Origin: Morchella semilibera | Lineage: Eukaryota > Ascomycota > Pezizomycetes > Pezizales > Morchellaceae | Length of the DNA: 64,000 nucleotides | Direction: 5' to 3' | Assembly (NCBI GenBank): GCA_009192285.1 | Contig: CM018603.1 | Span: 5,639,613-5,703,612, forward strand | Shown: positions 1 to 11,275 of the stretch, one piece after another | Position numbering within the stretch: position 1 is the first letter of the stretch | How the letters are laid out: every line of letters starts with the position of its first letter | The notes under the pieces: generated by a model | The model's input: only the letters and a program-made list of their open reading frames with translations | Databases searched by the model: none | Told to the model about the DNA's origin: nothing | Translations under genes and position numbers: made by a program

Positions 1-3000
1 GATTCAACACTGGTTGGGAGTGCATCGGATGCCTCAGTACACGAATTTGCAAGGAGGCTTTTAGAGACATTGAAGGACTCACGTTCTCATCCAAATGTAG
101 GTGAAGGAACCCACCAATGGAACCTAGGCACTTTGAATATGCAGACATATTTAGCTTCACACACTTACCCTTCGTTAGGAAGAGTGTCGACCGATCATCT
201 TTATCGCACATAGCCTTGGTGGCCTTGTTCTCAAGCATGTAGGAGCATCTCACTCGAATCACCTTAGCACTCGTTCCAGCTGACCATCTAGGCCCTTAAT
301 GAGGCAGCACACGGTGACTCTAGAGACCAGGCCATTTTCCGATCATGTTATGCGGCCTTATTCTTCGGGGTGCCAAACAGAGGCCTTCTGAATACCCACT
401 TAGTCTCGATGGTGCGAGGTCAGCCAAATGCGCACCTCGTGAGGGATCTCGGTGAAAGGTCACAGTTCCTTCCACAGTTACATCGAGAGTTCCAGCGTCT
501 ATTTGTTTTCGAGGATGCCAAAATCTATTCGTTTTACGAGTCGAAGGATACCCGGTCTGTTGAGGTAGCCCTCGCGTGTCCATCCACATCTAAGGAATAT
601 ACTTATCACCTACTCTGTTTATAGTATAACCAGGACACGAAGAAATACGAGAGGACAGGTCCACTGGTACGGATGGTTACGCGCGAATCTGCAACATCCT
701 CGGGCCCAAATGAAAAGATTTACCATCAACTCAACATCGACGCTGACCACTCCGATATCGTTAAGTTCGGAAGCCGCTCAAATTTTGATTATATGACGGT
801 CAGAAGGAAGATTATAGAGTGTGTTAAGGAAGCACCACGAGCCATAAGGAACCGGTTCATAAGGACGGAGAGTATGTAAACTCTGTATTTGATGGGCAAC
901 CCTTTTAAGCCCAAATGATATCTCTACTTAGTCTTCAGATATGTTGAATTGCATGTATGAAGTATAAATAAATAAATAAACATATATGTTGAATTTAAAC
1001 TAACCAAAAGCTGCATTGCGTTCCAGGAACCTCTGAGGAGGAGCAATGCCTCCGTTCCTTACTTGCGGCCGGCAATGACTCAGTCCCTAAGGCACCGATA
1101 GCTCACCCAGGGACTTGCGAATGGCTTCTTGGGCAGGAAACTTTCAATGAGTGGCGGTTCTCCAGAAAAACAGCTTCTCGGTTCCTGTGGATTCATGGGA
1201 ATCCTGGCACTGGAAAGACGGTCCTCATGAACTTTTTGCGAGAGCAGCTGGCCACCGATTCAAAATCGTGCATCGCCTACTTTTCCTGCAACGATAAGGA
1301 AGACAACAATCGCACAGCGCTAGCAGTACTCAAGTCGCTACTATATCAGTTACTGAGGCAGAACCTGGCGTTCTTCCAACATATCCTACCAGAATATGAG
1401 AAATTGGGGATGGGTAAGGAAATGAATTGGTCGGCTACCGCGCTTTGGGGTATATTCCGCAAGATAGCCACTGATCCAGCCGCCGAATGGGTGTACTGCG
1501 TTGTTGATGCTCTGGATGAGTGTCTCGATGATCAGAGTGGAAATCACTACCGACGGTCGGATCTCCTCCGTGACCTACATGCGCTATATCTTTCACAGTC
1601 CCCAGAACAGTGCACAGCCAGAATTACACTCAGTAGCCGACCGATTCTACAAATTCAATCACTTCTACCAAATGTCAGCATTGTCATCCGACTCGAAGAC
1701 TTTAATGCTCCAGACATCGCCCGATATATTTCAGATGAGGTCGGTAGACTAGCTATCAAAGGCAAATATCCGCCAAGCCTGAAGACGGAGGTTCAGGAGG
1801 CAATTGAAGGAATGTCCGGCAACATGTTCCTTTGGGTTTCCTTGACAATGAGCGAATTAAGCAAGCGCCGCACAACCAAAGAAGTCCGCCATCTGCTTAA
1901 CAATGTCCCGCAGACCTTATTCGCATATTACGAACGTATTCTTGCCAGCATTAGTAGCGAAAATAGGGACCGAGCGAAAGTTCTGCTTATGTGGATTACG
2001 CACGCCGCCACTCCTATAAGTCTTAAAGAACTAGCCCTAGCTATTGCGGTAAGAACTGACGCTCACTCAATCGCTGAAATTGAAGACGACATCCCATTGA
2101 ATATTGAGCACGATATAATGGAGCTATGCAGCCCTTTGGTTGAAATTGTAGATTCCCACGTTGTGCTCATCCACCAGACGGTTAAGGATTTCTTAACGAC
2201 CCCCAGCGATCGCTTGTGGATGGATAGTTCTCCATTCGAGCCACGCTGGCATAGGATATACCATGTACCCTTGCAAGAAGCCAACTGTATAATTGCAAGG
2301 ACATGTATAACATATCTTATGTTTATCGACCATCAACAAAGTCTACCTCCTGTCGATATCTTACCATACATGGCGTTAAGATGGCCTACCCACGCCCGCC
2401 TCAGCGCCCCACTCGATGAGAAAACGAAAAATCTGTTTCGCATTTTTTTGGACATCAAAAGCGCCCACTTCAACCTATGGATGAAGTATTACTGGGAACT
2501 AAATTTTCCGGATGAGACCTACGAGGATGCCATTCGGTATATTCAGCCTCTATATCTTGTCTCATCCCTGAGTATTACACCTCTAGTAACAATGCTTTTG
2601 GAGGATGGTGTCAACGTGAACAACCGGGGCGGAAAATATTTCAATGCGCTGCAATGGGTAGCATCGAGGACGGGAAGCATTCATGTCGTCAGGGCCCTTG
2701 TGTGGGGAGGAGCAGATGTAAATGCATATGGCGGCTTCCACGGCACAGCACTTATAGCAGCATGCTTTAGCGGGGACATAGAAGTGGTAAGGTTTCTCTT
2801 GGAACACGGTGCCAGGGTCGATATAGTGGGTGGAAAGTTCGGGGATGTCCTTCAAGCCGCGGCATGGCGAGGAAACCTTGGTATCATAAAGTTGTTGTTG
2901 AATCGTGGGGCCAGAACCAGTGTGATGGGAGGCGAGTTCGGGAATCCACTACTTGCGGCAGCTTGGTCAGGCCACCTTGACGTGGTTGAATTCCTTCTTG

Positions 3001-3437
3001 ATCATGGGATGGATGCGAATACTCGTGGGCGACTAAATGGGTTTCCACTTCAGGCTGCAGTTAGGAGAGGAAACACGAGCGTGGTTCAAAAGCTTTTGCA
3101 AAGGGGCGCAGATGTGAATTTGAAAGGGGGGGTTCATGATAGCGCTTTGCATGCTGCGATCGTTGTGAAAAATACGAATCTTGTGCAGGTACTAGTTGAT
3201 GCTGGAGCTGATGTCAATATTCCAAGCCGGAAGCATGGGCCTCCGCTACATACGGCGGTGCTTGGAGGCTTGTATGGGGCCGTACGGATCTTGCTACTTG
3301 CTGGCGCGTCTGTTACTGCACGAGGCTTGGGTGATCATACTCCATTGGATATAGCTATTGAGCATGGCCATGAAAGCATTGTAAACCTTTTAAAAGACTA
3401 TGAAAGGAGCGGGGAGGTTCGAGAGCTATGGGGCTAA
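1..3437 (+). CDS. NLR-like receptor: SesB esterase - NACHT - ankyrin (5' end outside window)
   Basis: Predicted STAND/NLR receptor. Exons read as 1-96, 179-238, 292-564, 625-871 and 1027-3437; all phases join and give 1,028 residues in the window, with the N-terminus beyond base 1. The first four exons encode a SesB-like alpha/beta-hydrolase: the nucleophile elbow AHSLGG is at about 206-223, followed by FFGVPNRGL and the conserved DADHSDIVKF block. The NACHT domain has Walker A GNPGTGKT (about 1198-1221) and Walker B VVDALDE (about 1501-1521). From about 2,540 to the stop run 8-9 ankyrin repeats of the type with an inserted GGK-G linker. In fungi such proteins are known or proposed allorecognition/immune sensors: repeats sense, NACHT oligomerises, the esterase-like domain acts as effector. 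The last intron (872-1026, 155 nt) is longer than the others and carries a small LINE-tail insertion. Domain calls are strong; exact splice sites are inferred. Confidence 0.85.
951..983 (+). mobile_element. 33-bp LINE-tail insertion with 12-bp target duplication, inside an intron
   Basis: The core TGTATGAAGTATAAAT plus an AAAT-repeat tail sits inside the intron 872-1026. It is flanked on both sides by the direct repeat ATATGTTGAATT (939-950 and 984-995). A 3' tail with short A-rich repeats and a variable-length target duplication is what target-primed reverse transcription of a severely 5'-truncated non-LTR element (or a SINE using its machinery) leaves. The same core recurs at 38063-38098 and, reversed, at 10861-10883. 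Confidence 0.6.
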
Positions 3438-3697
3438 TTTGGGTTGAGTAGAGTGTGTATATGATATGGATCGTGTCAGTATAAAAGGCTATGGGGATTG
3501 TATGTTTACTTATCATGTTGCTTAAAGTTTAAGGAAAGATCAGTTTTTGTTACATAATACCCCCGTCCCATTGTGCTATGCCGTCACCCTTACCATGTAA
3601 ATGCATAATAGGGTAATCTTTCCGTCCCAAGTTGTAGGACACGACCGATTGGATAATTTAGTCAAATAACGATGACAAAGCAGAAATCTACTATATA

Positions 3698-3798
3698 CCG
3701 GGTGTTCAGCATAAGTCTGAAGAACTCGATCAGCCGATTTTGCTATAAAACAGGGTATCTATCTCACCAGATTCTTCAGACTTTAGGTGAACCCCCGG
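3698..3798. mobile_element. Short MITE remnant, mariner-like ends
   Basis: Imperfect inverted repeats of about 27 nt close a 101-bp unit: the left arm starts CCGGGTGTTCAG and contains AAGTCTGAAGAA; the right arm is its complement with a few mismatches and ends CCCCCGG. The left flank is TA, the right flank CA, which may be a decayed TA duplication. There is no coding capacity. Confidence 0.5.
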
Positions 3799-5219
3799 CA
3801 CTGCAAAGCGGTCTTTTTGCACACGCGCTTGGCATAAAACCGCAATCTGATTGGTTGATAGTGACAGGGGTATTGACTAGGCACGACACATCAAAACCTG
3901 TGAACTGAACTGCATCACGGGCAATGAAAGGTTTAGCTGGCGGGGGTTGGGGAGAGGCGGAGGGGGGGGGGGGGAGCGGAGGGGGCCGAAGACCCCATTT
4001 GAAGGGCGGGATTGGGGGGGGGGGGGGGGCGAAGGCCCCCTACATGTATGTACCATAGAGAGAATTAGTTACCGCTGACCCCTAAAATTTACACAACGAA
4101 GTGATTTTTACGATACATAGGGCCCCTATCTAGGTTAAGCTGTGTGAGTAGGTCATGCAGATTAGTGGCCGGTGTCCTTCGCTGCTTTTGTTGGTGCCGG
4201 GCGTCGGGATGGATAGGGCGGGGATCTGTAGATTACGTACCCAACCACGTACCACTCAGCCATGAACCCTAATCAAAAACAACCCCAGGAAACTATGCGT
4301 TACAGACACTATTTCCTTCAGATCAAGAATGTTAAACATGATTGTCCTTCGGGAGGTTCCGCAACTAATGCCAAAGTTTTACTGGGTGTTGCGGGCGAGT
4401 AGAGGGTCCAGTTGATTATTGTAGGCTAGCTGTATCAGGAAGGTGCTATTGCAGGGTTCAGGAATCAGGACTTCTTGACAGCAACCTACTTTTACCCAAC
4501 CAGCACTCGCTACCCTACTCCTTCGTCTGTATTCAGGACCTGTGGCAACCTATGGCTCGCCATACAACAATGAGAGTCTAGCTAAGAACAGCTGTCGGCG
4601 GTGCAAGAGAGACCCACTTGCCACGCAAAATTGTACAAAAGAGTGATTGTGTATACTACTTATCGTTAAGGTTATGTCTATCACGACGCCGTTTCTTCGC
4701 CAAAAGGTTGTGAAAACCGGGAACAGACGTAAAGTATTAGGGGAGTGGTCCAAGATTCATTAGTATTGGAAACTATATTCCAGGTACTCGAATGATAGGA
4801 TACGCCCGAGATCACGCCGGAGCCTACACCCAGGGCACTCTGAAGCCTATATTCAGCTGGATAAACAAACCTGCCCACAACGGCTTACATGTGCAAGATA
4901 ATATCTACATTGGACCTGTGAGGACTGAGCACGCCTTATAATCATAGATGAACCGACTTTTCAACAGTGAGATTTGGCTGGCAACCAACTGTAATACGAA
5001 TAGGGTAGAAAGGAGAAAACTAATAAAAAAGGCTGTCTTGATTTAACATGGGGATCTAGTCGCCAAAACATGCACCAGGGCTTGGGGTATATTCTGCCCT
5101 CATCTCAGTCCCACTAACATCCGTTTCGGTTCTAGCAACTATAAACTGTTGATACTATATCCTTTTCTTATCCCGTTTTGATATAAAATATGGTGAAAAG
5201 TAGGGCTGGACGCTATCGT
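3799..5219. other. Intergenic, no gene seen; two long poly-G tracts
   Basis: About 1.4 kb without a supported gene. Two G-runs of 14-17 nt (about 3961-3974 and 4014-4030) are embedded in a G-rich stretch that repeats a short CCGAAGACCCC / CGAAGGCCCCC motif. The segment 3874-3899 (GCACGACACATCAAA core) matches a sequence near 52794-52818, so part of it is dispersed-repeat DNA. Confidence 0.5.
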
Positions 5220-5570
5220 TGCGGATAACGCTCCTGGCAATAAGAAGTATGCAAATAGGTAAATATTACTTCAAGTTTAAGTACTCTAAATTCTAGTATC
5301 TAACTTTCACTAGGTGCTGGGAAAAGAATAAAGTAGCTCATATTCATTAGCCTTAGCCGGCTCAATCCCCTACTCTCAATTTAATTGAGGAATTTTTTGA
5401 ACGATATGGATAAGTATATAGGGAGGAAATATGCTAGAATTACTACTGTGTCTCGCCTCAAAGATGTCTTGCAGGAAGCTTGGGATGATGTTGGGAATGA
5501 AAGAATGAGGTCATTAATTGAGAGTATGCCTAGGTGATTATCATAGAGGCACAAGGGGGAACTAAAAGGG
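5220..5570 (+). pseudogene. Tc1/mariner transposase 3' fragment
   Basis: Decayed C-terminal part of a Tc1/mariner DDE transposase, the enzyme that cuts and pastes TA-targeting DNA transposons. The readable pieces are PTLNLIEEFF (about 5370-5399), matching the family's SPDLNPIE box, then in another frame about 40 residues with RLKDVLQEAWDD and LIESMPR, the usual C-terminal block. The frame changes near 5400, and the codon after SMPR is TGA where the family usually continues. A weaker piece, DNAPGNKKY (about 5224-5250), may be the upstream D-N box. No terminal repeats were found, so this is a truncated relic. Confidence 0.65.
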
Positions 5571-5902
5571 TTTAGTTTAATTCAACCCACTGCTTAGTTG
5601 AGGTCAGTGGATGTTACGCGAAATTAGGAGGTCATGAGGTCGCGCGTGCAAATCGTTACATCACTTCCCAGCACCCCCGGGTACAACAGTCATATAGGTA
5701 TGCACCGGACATAAAGCCCTAGCCACAATGGGTCTGGGGTAACACCAGTCAGTAATACCCTAATTGTGGCAATCCATGCCAAGCCTCCAACCCACCAAAC
5801 CGACACACTCTTCCACCCCCCCTCTTCCCCTCCACCTCTTCCCCGCTAACCAGCACCCGCCGTTCGCCGACGTACCCCGTACCTATCTTCACCTATCAAA
5901 TA
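5571..5902. promoter_or_regulatory. Upstream region of the SesB-ankyrin gene
   Basis: Intergenic leader before the ATG at 5903. Bases about 5790-5890 are pyrimidine-rich (CCCCCCTCTTCCCCTCCACCTC-like), a common feature just upstream of fungal start sites. No clear TATA box is seen. Confidence 0.3.
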
Positions 5903-8900
5903 ATGGCTACTCCTAGGTCTCCACAGCGCCTTCCACACCCGGCGCCTCGCCATACAACCTTCCCTGCTAACAATGAGTTCGATGGCCCCTGCCGACCCGG
6001 TAGTCCTCCACTAATCCCACAGGCCCCCAAGGACTCAGCGTTGATCAGTTACTCCGCCGCCCCCACGGCTATTCTCCCGAGCGGAGAGCCTGACCCAGCG
6101 CCACGATCGAGAACCGACACCAGTACCCCCATCTTTCGGGTAACTGGGGTTCCCTCAAGCGCTACACAGCAGGACTTAATGGGCGTCCTGATGAGTGAGT
6201 TCACCACCAAGGAGAACATTCTGCCCCTTGCAAGCAGGCTGGTGTGCTGCCCGTCGTGCTACGATGGTCGAACTCAGACAGCATTGCTTGAGTTCGCCCC
6301 GGCCAAAGTACCTTCTGTGCTGCTCGACTTCCTTGATGATGGAGTGAATAAGGGATATATGATCTCCTATCCTAGCGGTGGAGACATCGCTATTGACCAG
6401 GATTTCTACGGGCTTACACAGCTATACCCCACTTGTCACCCGATTAAAGCTGAGTACGTCTGTAGATAGATTGCGGGCAATCGTTTCCATGTCATGTAGC
6501 TAACATGTAGATATCTCGTGTAGTATCGTCGCGGTGTGTGATCTGGGTCAACACGCGTATAGGTCCTGGTCCGGGGAAGCGGATAACCGCGGAATTGAGC
6601 GAATGTGGCTAAGGGACTTTTTGCAGGAAGATCTTCCTTCTTGCAGGACCATGATTTATGGCTACGATTCTCGGCTCAGGGGCGCCTGCGGACTGCGCGA
6701 GGTGCCAGATTACAAGGATGTGTTCTTGGAGGAACTCAGGAAAGCTCGGCGAGCGCCGGAGGTGGGCACCTTGATTGCTAGGTCGACGGATCTGGGAATA
6801 GAGCTAAGAGGACACAGGAAAAGAATCGACCCATCATATTCATTGGCCATGGTTTTGGGGGAATGCTCATCGCTGAGGTAAGTCATGCATTGAATCCATC
6901 AGTAGGAACCCCGACCCAGTTTCAGTTCTAAGAGTTTGATGATAGGCGGTCGTTAAAGCGAAGGCGAATATCGATAGATATGGAGCCTTATTTGCGAGTA
7001 CCAAAGCTACCATGTTATATGCAATACCAGATCTAGCAAAGGTCGTGGATGATATCCTGCGCATGATCGGGGATGATTCCACACGAGGCGATCTAGTTAA
7101 CTCTTTAAGACATAGATCCGAGGGTGAACTGCGTAACTTCATAAATTGTTCATCATGTCATGGGACAAGGATCATCAATTATAAGGCAGTCGACCAGACT
7201 CGGAGCTTAACGAAGGTCAGTGGATAAGGGTTTATTCGCCACCGTCCTCAGGCACAAGCAGCATGATACTGATGCGGCAAACTTTTCTTAGAGGGGGAAC
7301 GGTGAATGGGCTAAGACAGGTGACCTCTTCAATGCAGCAGGACAAGAGCCTGGAGTGCCTCATATACCCGACTCCATCAAAGACACGTTAATCATTGATG
7401 GGGACCATTCCACGTTGGTAAAGTTTCAATACAAGGCGCAGCTGTCGTATACTAGCGTTCTCATGCATCTTGAGGAATGTACGAATAACACTGGTAATAT
7501 AGTCCATCCCGAACAATCTCACTTATATCTCCGACATTCTTCTAATCTGATATAACGTGTCAGAGCTACTAGGTCAAGATATGACTCCTGAGACCGCCAT
7601 AAAGAATGGAACGTACGACGATCTAGTGTATGTTCTCCAAACCAGGACCGTGGACATCAATGCCCCTTTGAATCACGTACCAGGTGCCCCTACATTACTT
7701 CAGATTGCAACCTCGACGGGTAGTGTTAGAAAAGTAGACCTACTTATCGAGAAAGGGGCAACTATCGGAGCCCGCAATAGTTACGGTTCTACTGCACTCC
7801 ACGAGGCAATCGCGTCCAAAAATGTCAAGCTAGTTGAGCTGCTTCTTCAAAACAGCGGAAAAAATCAGCCTCTAGGATCCTGTCCGGATAAGTATAACTG
7901 GATGTATGAATTGCCACTGCTACATTTCGCGTGTGCGGAGGGCAACCGTGAGATTGTGGAAATTTTAGCGAAGGCCGGAGATGCAAGTCTAGAGGATTGT
8001 GCAGGAGATATGAACCACCATCCTCTTCACTTTGCCGCAGTCAACAAGGACAGCTCGGTCTTGGAGATGCTGGTTGAGGGGGAAAAAGTGGATACAGAGC
8101 TCCAGGATAAGCTCCAAAAGACAGCGCTTCACCTGGCAGCCATGAGTGGATTAGCGAGGAACACTGAATTACTCCTCTCCCATGGTGCTAAGGTCGAAGC
8201 GAGGGATATATTGGGCGGTACACCATTACAATTCGCCGTCGAGAGTGAGAGCGAGGAGGTTGTAGATATGCTTTTAGGCAACGGCGCAGATATCGCAGCG
8301 CCCGGTGTGAGTGGCAATACGCCCCTACATGCCGCGTGCGCAGGGCGGAACGAGAAAATTGCAAAGAAGCTGCTTGACCGTGAAACCGACACCGAGAAGA
8401 GAAATGGGCTTGGGATGACCCCGTTGCTCTGCGCGGCCTGGAGCGGCTCAAAACCGATCTTTGAGTTACTAGTGCGCAAAAAAGCGGACGTGACTGCGGT
8501 CGATAAGCAATGTCGGGCCCCCCTGCACATCGCTGCGGGAAACATGAACGAAGACTTGGTAGAATTGATTCTGAGCCATGGGGCCGATGTTGAGGCCCGA
8601 GACGCGAACGAGATAACTCCACTACTCGCGGCGGTGAAAAGGAGTAATGCGCCTGTGGTTAAAAGCCTTTTGAAGAATGGAGCTTCTACCGCTTCAGGAA
8701 ATAAAGAAGGGACGCCTCCACTGCATATTGCTATTCCGAAGGGTTCATATGAGGTCGTCAAGCACCTTCTCGACCACAAGGCCGATGTTCAGGCAAGAGG
8801 TAAGCTCGAGGACACCCCACTGCACATCGCGGCGAAGAACGGGAACGAAAGAGTAATCGAATTACTTCTGCAACACCGGGCGGATATAAATGCTAGGAAC

Positions 8901-9002
8901 CGCCTTCTCATGCGGCCAATAGACGTGACGAAGAGGCAGGAGAAGATGGCGTGCGCTAGGCTACTTAAGGAGGGGTCCCCGAGAAGCGAGGGGCGGGAAT
9001 GA
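5903..9002 (+). CDS. SesB-like pseudo-esterase fused to ankyrin repeats, no NACHT
   Basis: Six exons join in frame (5903-6453, 6524-6761, 6818-6877, 6946-7215, 7292-7493, 7564-9002) to 919 residues. After a proline-rich N-terminus comes the N-terminal block found with SesB domains (FRVTGVP...DQDFYGLTQLYP), then IVAVCDLGQHAYRSW, RMWLRDFLQEDLPSCRTMIYGYDS and RPIIFIGHGFGGM. In active relatives that last motif is GHSxGG; here the nucleophile codon (6851-6853) is GGT, glycine. The later FFGTP/VPNRG motif is also missing (YAIPDLAKV instead). Exon 6 encodes about 13 ankyrin repeats. No Walker A or B lies between the esterase-like domain and the repeats, so this is not a full NLR. Introns are 56-76 nt. 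Likely a catalytically dead, NACHT-less relative or adaptor of the neighbouring receptor; that role is inference. Confidence 0.8.
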
Positions 9003-10556
9003 TCAAAGTGTATATGTCTGATTGCGAAGAGGATAAAATATTATTTCTTTTTACCGTTATAGATTGATAACTAGTGATCTCCTACCGAGAGCGATGATAC
9101 CCTATCTTTTACCAATCATATTACATTAATCGTTCACTACCACTCAGATACTGGGGATGGTTAATCAAACATTGCGATGGGGAAACGGAGGCCGAGAATT
9201 GGATGGATGGATGAATTGGTCAATATTCATCACCGTGTAATACTGTAATACTGTAGCCAACAAAGTATGCGAGGAGATTAGCCAACCCACTCCATAATTT
9301 ACGCGCTGTGCTGAAAGCTGTCAGAGTCTGTATGCGGCTGATGAGATGTGTATTTTCTCTTTACGTCCTGCGATCGTTCCAGTGAGGTAGGGCACCTGAA
9401 TGGAGCGTTCCAGCGAACACTAAATGTTTTGTTGATATATTGATCTAGGCCAAAGTGTATTGGGATAGAAACTTTGTAATCAGACATGGAGAGGCCTTTG
9501 AGAACTTGCACTAAATCGCTTCCTATAGCTCCCTGTAGATAGCACATAGTCCTCCATCCACACTGGTGACTTGATACTAGGATGACAATTTACCCAACCG
9601 CGTTAGACCATAAAATGCAAAACCGTCCCCTGATTGGAACATTCAAGTCGTGGGAGCTCAGCCAATAAAGTATATTAGTCCGTATTTGATGTCATGTGAC
9701 TATTGTAGTAATCCAGTCAGGAAACGCTTCTCTAAGGACTCTACCCCGGACCCATTACCCGTTGATTGATTGATTGATACGACCCATTACCCGTAGTATG
9801 AGGTGCTAACCCTCTTTGCCACTTATGCCATGTGATTCTGGATATATAAGGTGGCCATTTTAGCTGTCCTACTCACCGTCTCGTTGATCAGCTGGCCGCC
9901 CCGCTGGGAAACGTTGATGGCCAAGACGTGTTGACGGGGCGGTCAGAACAGTACTCTACCGTTAATCCCAATACACCGCTCAGCACACAAATAAATAATT
10001 AATAAAACTATAATTTACGGTCTAAGTTTACTTCAAGGTAGAATAGATAACGTTTTCGGTAGTATAGTTTTCAATACACTCATGAGAAATCACTCGCATT
10101 ACCTTTATCTTTACTGACATATAGTTTGAACTATGGCCTATAAAGGTCATTATCTCCCGAATGTTAAAGCTGCCAACCTTTGCCAAGTAGTTACTTGTCG
10201 AAGCCCGACAGGTCTCAGCTACTATTTAGCCGACCCCGGGAGGAGCTTGAACAACTGGTTCACTGTTCATCAATACCGGGACCTCGGGGTTTAGTTTCAT
10301 GGAATCTGAAGGATATAGACGGCGTTCTCGATAGTACAGACTTCTCTAGTTTGAATAGGACGTTTACTCAACCTCCAGGCAGATTTTTCTTGCAGTACGC
10401 CCTTGTGGGCTCACCATTCCCTAAAACAGTCCCAAATCTTCTTGTTCCTACAGTTCCCCTTCCAGTTCCCTCCTCACGTCCCTTGCCCAAAATCCACAGA
10501 CAGTATACCCAATCCTCTTACTTCGAAATAATTGAAGGAAGCTGTGGGTTAAGGGA
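9003..10556. other. Intergenic, no gene seen
   Basis: No reading frame with a recognisable product. Short features only: a GATG-type run near 9202-9213, a TGAT run near 9763-9777 and the direct repeat GACCCATTACCCGT at about 9749 and 9780. A TTG-initiated frame over 10180-10560 has no codon or domain support. Confidence 0.4.
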
Positions 10557-10885
10557 GTGATTTGCTAGGTATTGCACGGTGCCACAAGAACATGAGGGTA
10601 GTAACCATACAAACCACCTAACAACATCAAAATTTCAAAGTCACACTCTCGAGCTGACATTTTGGTTGTAGGTACTATCACAGCTGGAGAGTCTATATCT
10701 AAGGTTCTTTTGCTCCATCTCCTTACGCTTGTGGAGAAATACGTCTTTGAAGTTGCATTCCCATACAAATTTTGGTTGCAAGGTGAATGTTCGCTTACTT
10801 GTGGAAACCCACCATAGAACCAGGACATGGGAACTGATAAAGATCTTTTCTAGCTGCACTTATTTATTTATACTTCATACATGCC
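10557..10885. other. Repeat-derived segment with a shared 20-mer and a reversed LINE tail
   Basis: Bases 10762-10781 (CATACAAATTTTGGTTGCAA) are identical to 33373-33392 and look like the end of a DNA transposon. Bases 10861-10883 are the reverse complement of the LINE-tail core seen at 954-980 and 38063-38098. No clear target duplication is visible here. Confidence 0.4.
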
Positions 10886-11275
10886 ACCCGTTCCTAATTG
10901 CGCTTTGATGATATGAGCATTAGAGGTACACTGATACCGTTGTGACTTTTGATAAGGAGGGAACTACGACCAGTAAACCATACTATCATCTCATCGATAG
11001 ATAGCTCAGTCGGTGGCAGAAAACACTTTGATTCATCATCAATCACGTCCCAAAATGACTCAATCCTTGCATACCAGGGTAACTCAGGGGAAAGATTGAG
11101 CCGGAAGGTTGAAAAAGAACCGCTTCAACTGCTGAAATCCAATTGCCCCCATATGCCCGGCGGCCTCAAACGAGTACTGCGTGTCAGTTTTCCAGTTTGT
11201 GTCAATACGAGTACTCTGCCCACGAGCCCTCACCAAACCCACAAAAATCAACAACCCAAACCAGACCATTGTATC
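10886..11275 (-). pseudogene. piggyBac-type transposase fragment
   Basis: On the minus strand, 11269 downward encodes IFVGLVRARGQSTRIDTNW, then FQQLKRFFFNLP; after a frame shift near 11085 it continues WYARIESFWDVIDDESK, LPPTELSIDEMIVWFTGRSS. The order (RID.YW, F.QLKRFF, WY.KIEP, SIDEMIVRF.GRSS) is the core of the piggyBac DDE domain (DDE_Tnp_1_7), which inserts at TTAA; the aspartate in SIDEM is the conserved one. Only about 130 residues of the usual 500-600 remain and the piece is interrupted, so it is a dead fragment. It ends next to the reversed LINE tail at 10861-10883. Confidence 0.65.

Noticed and set aside
289-291. Apparent stop codon in the SesB domain of the first gene
   Set aside because: It is the 3' end of an intron (239-291); splicing gives LVLK-H-ALNEAAHGD without a break.
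8129-8779. 216-codon minus-strand frame
   Set aside because: Antisense shadow of the ankyrin exon.
10180-10560. 126-codon frame
   Set aside because: Starts at TTG, no ATG context, no recognisable domain or splice partners.
10996-11070. tRNA-like A box (TAGCTCAGTCGG)
   Set aside because: No matching B box, no paired D or acceptor stem; the bases belong to the antisense of the piggyBac relic.
11084-11269. Possible small secreted protein (hydrophobic start MVWFGLLIFVGL)
   Set aside because: The sequence continues into piggyBac motifs, so it is part of the transposase relic.
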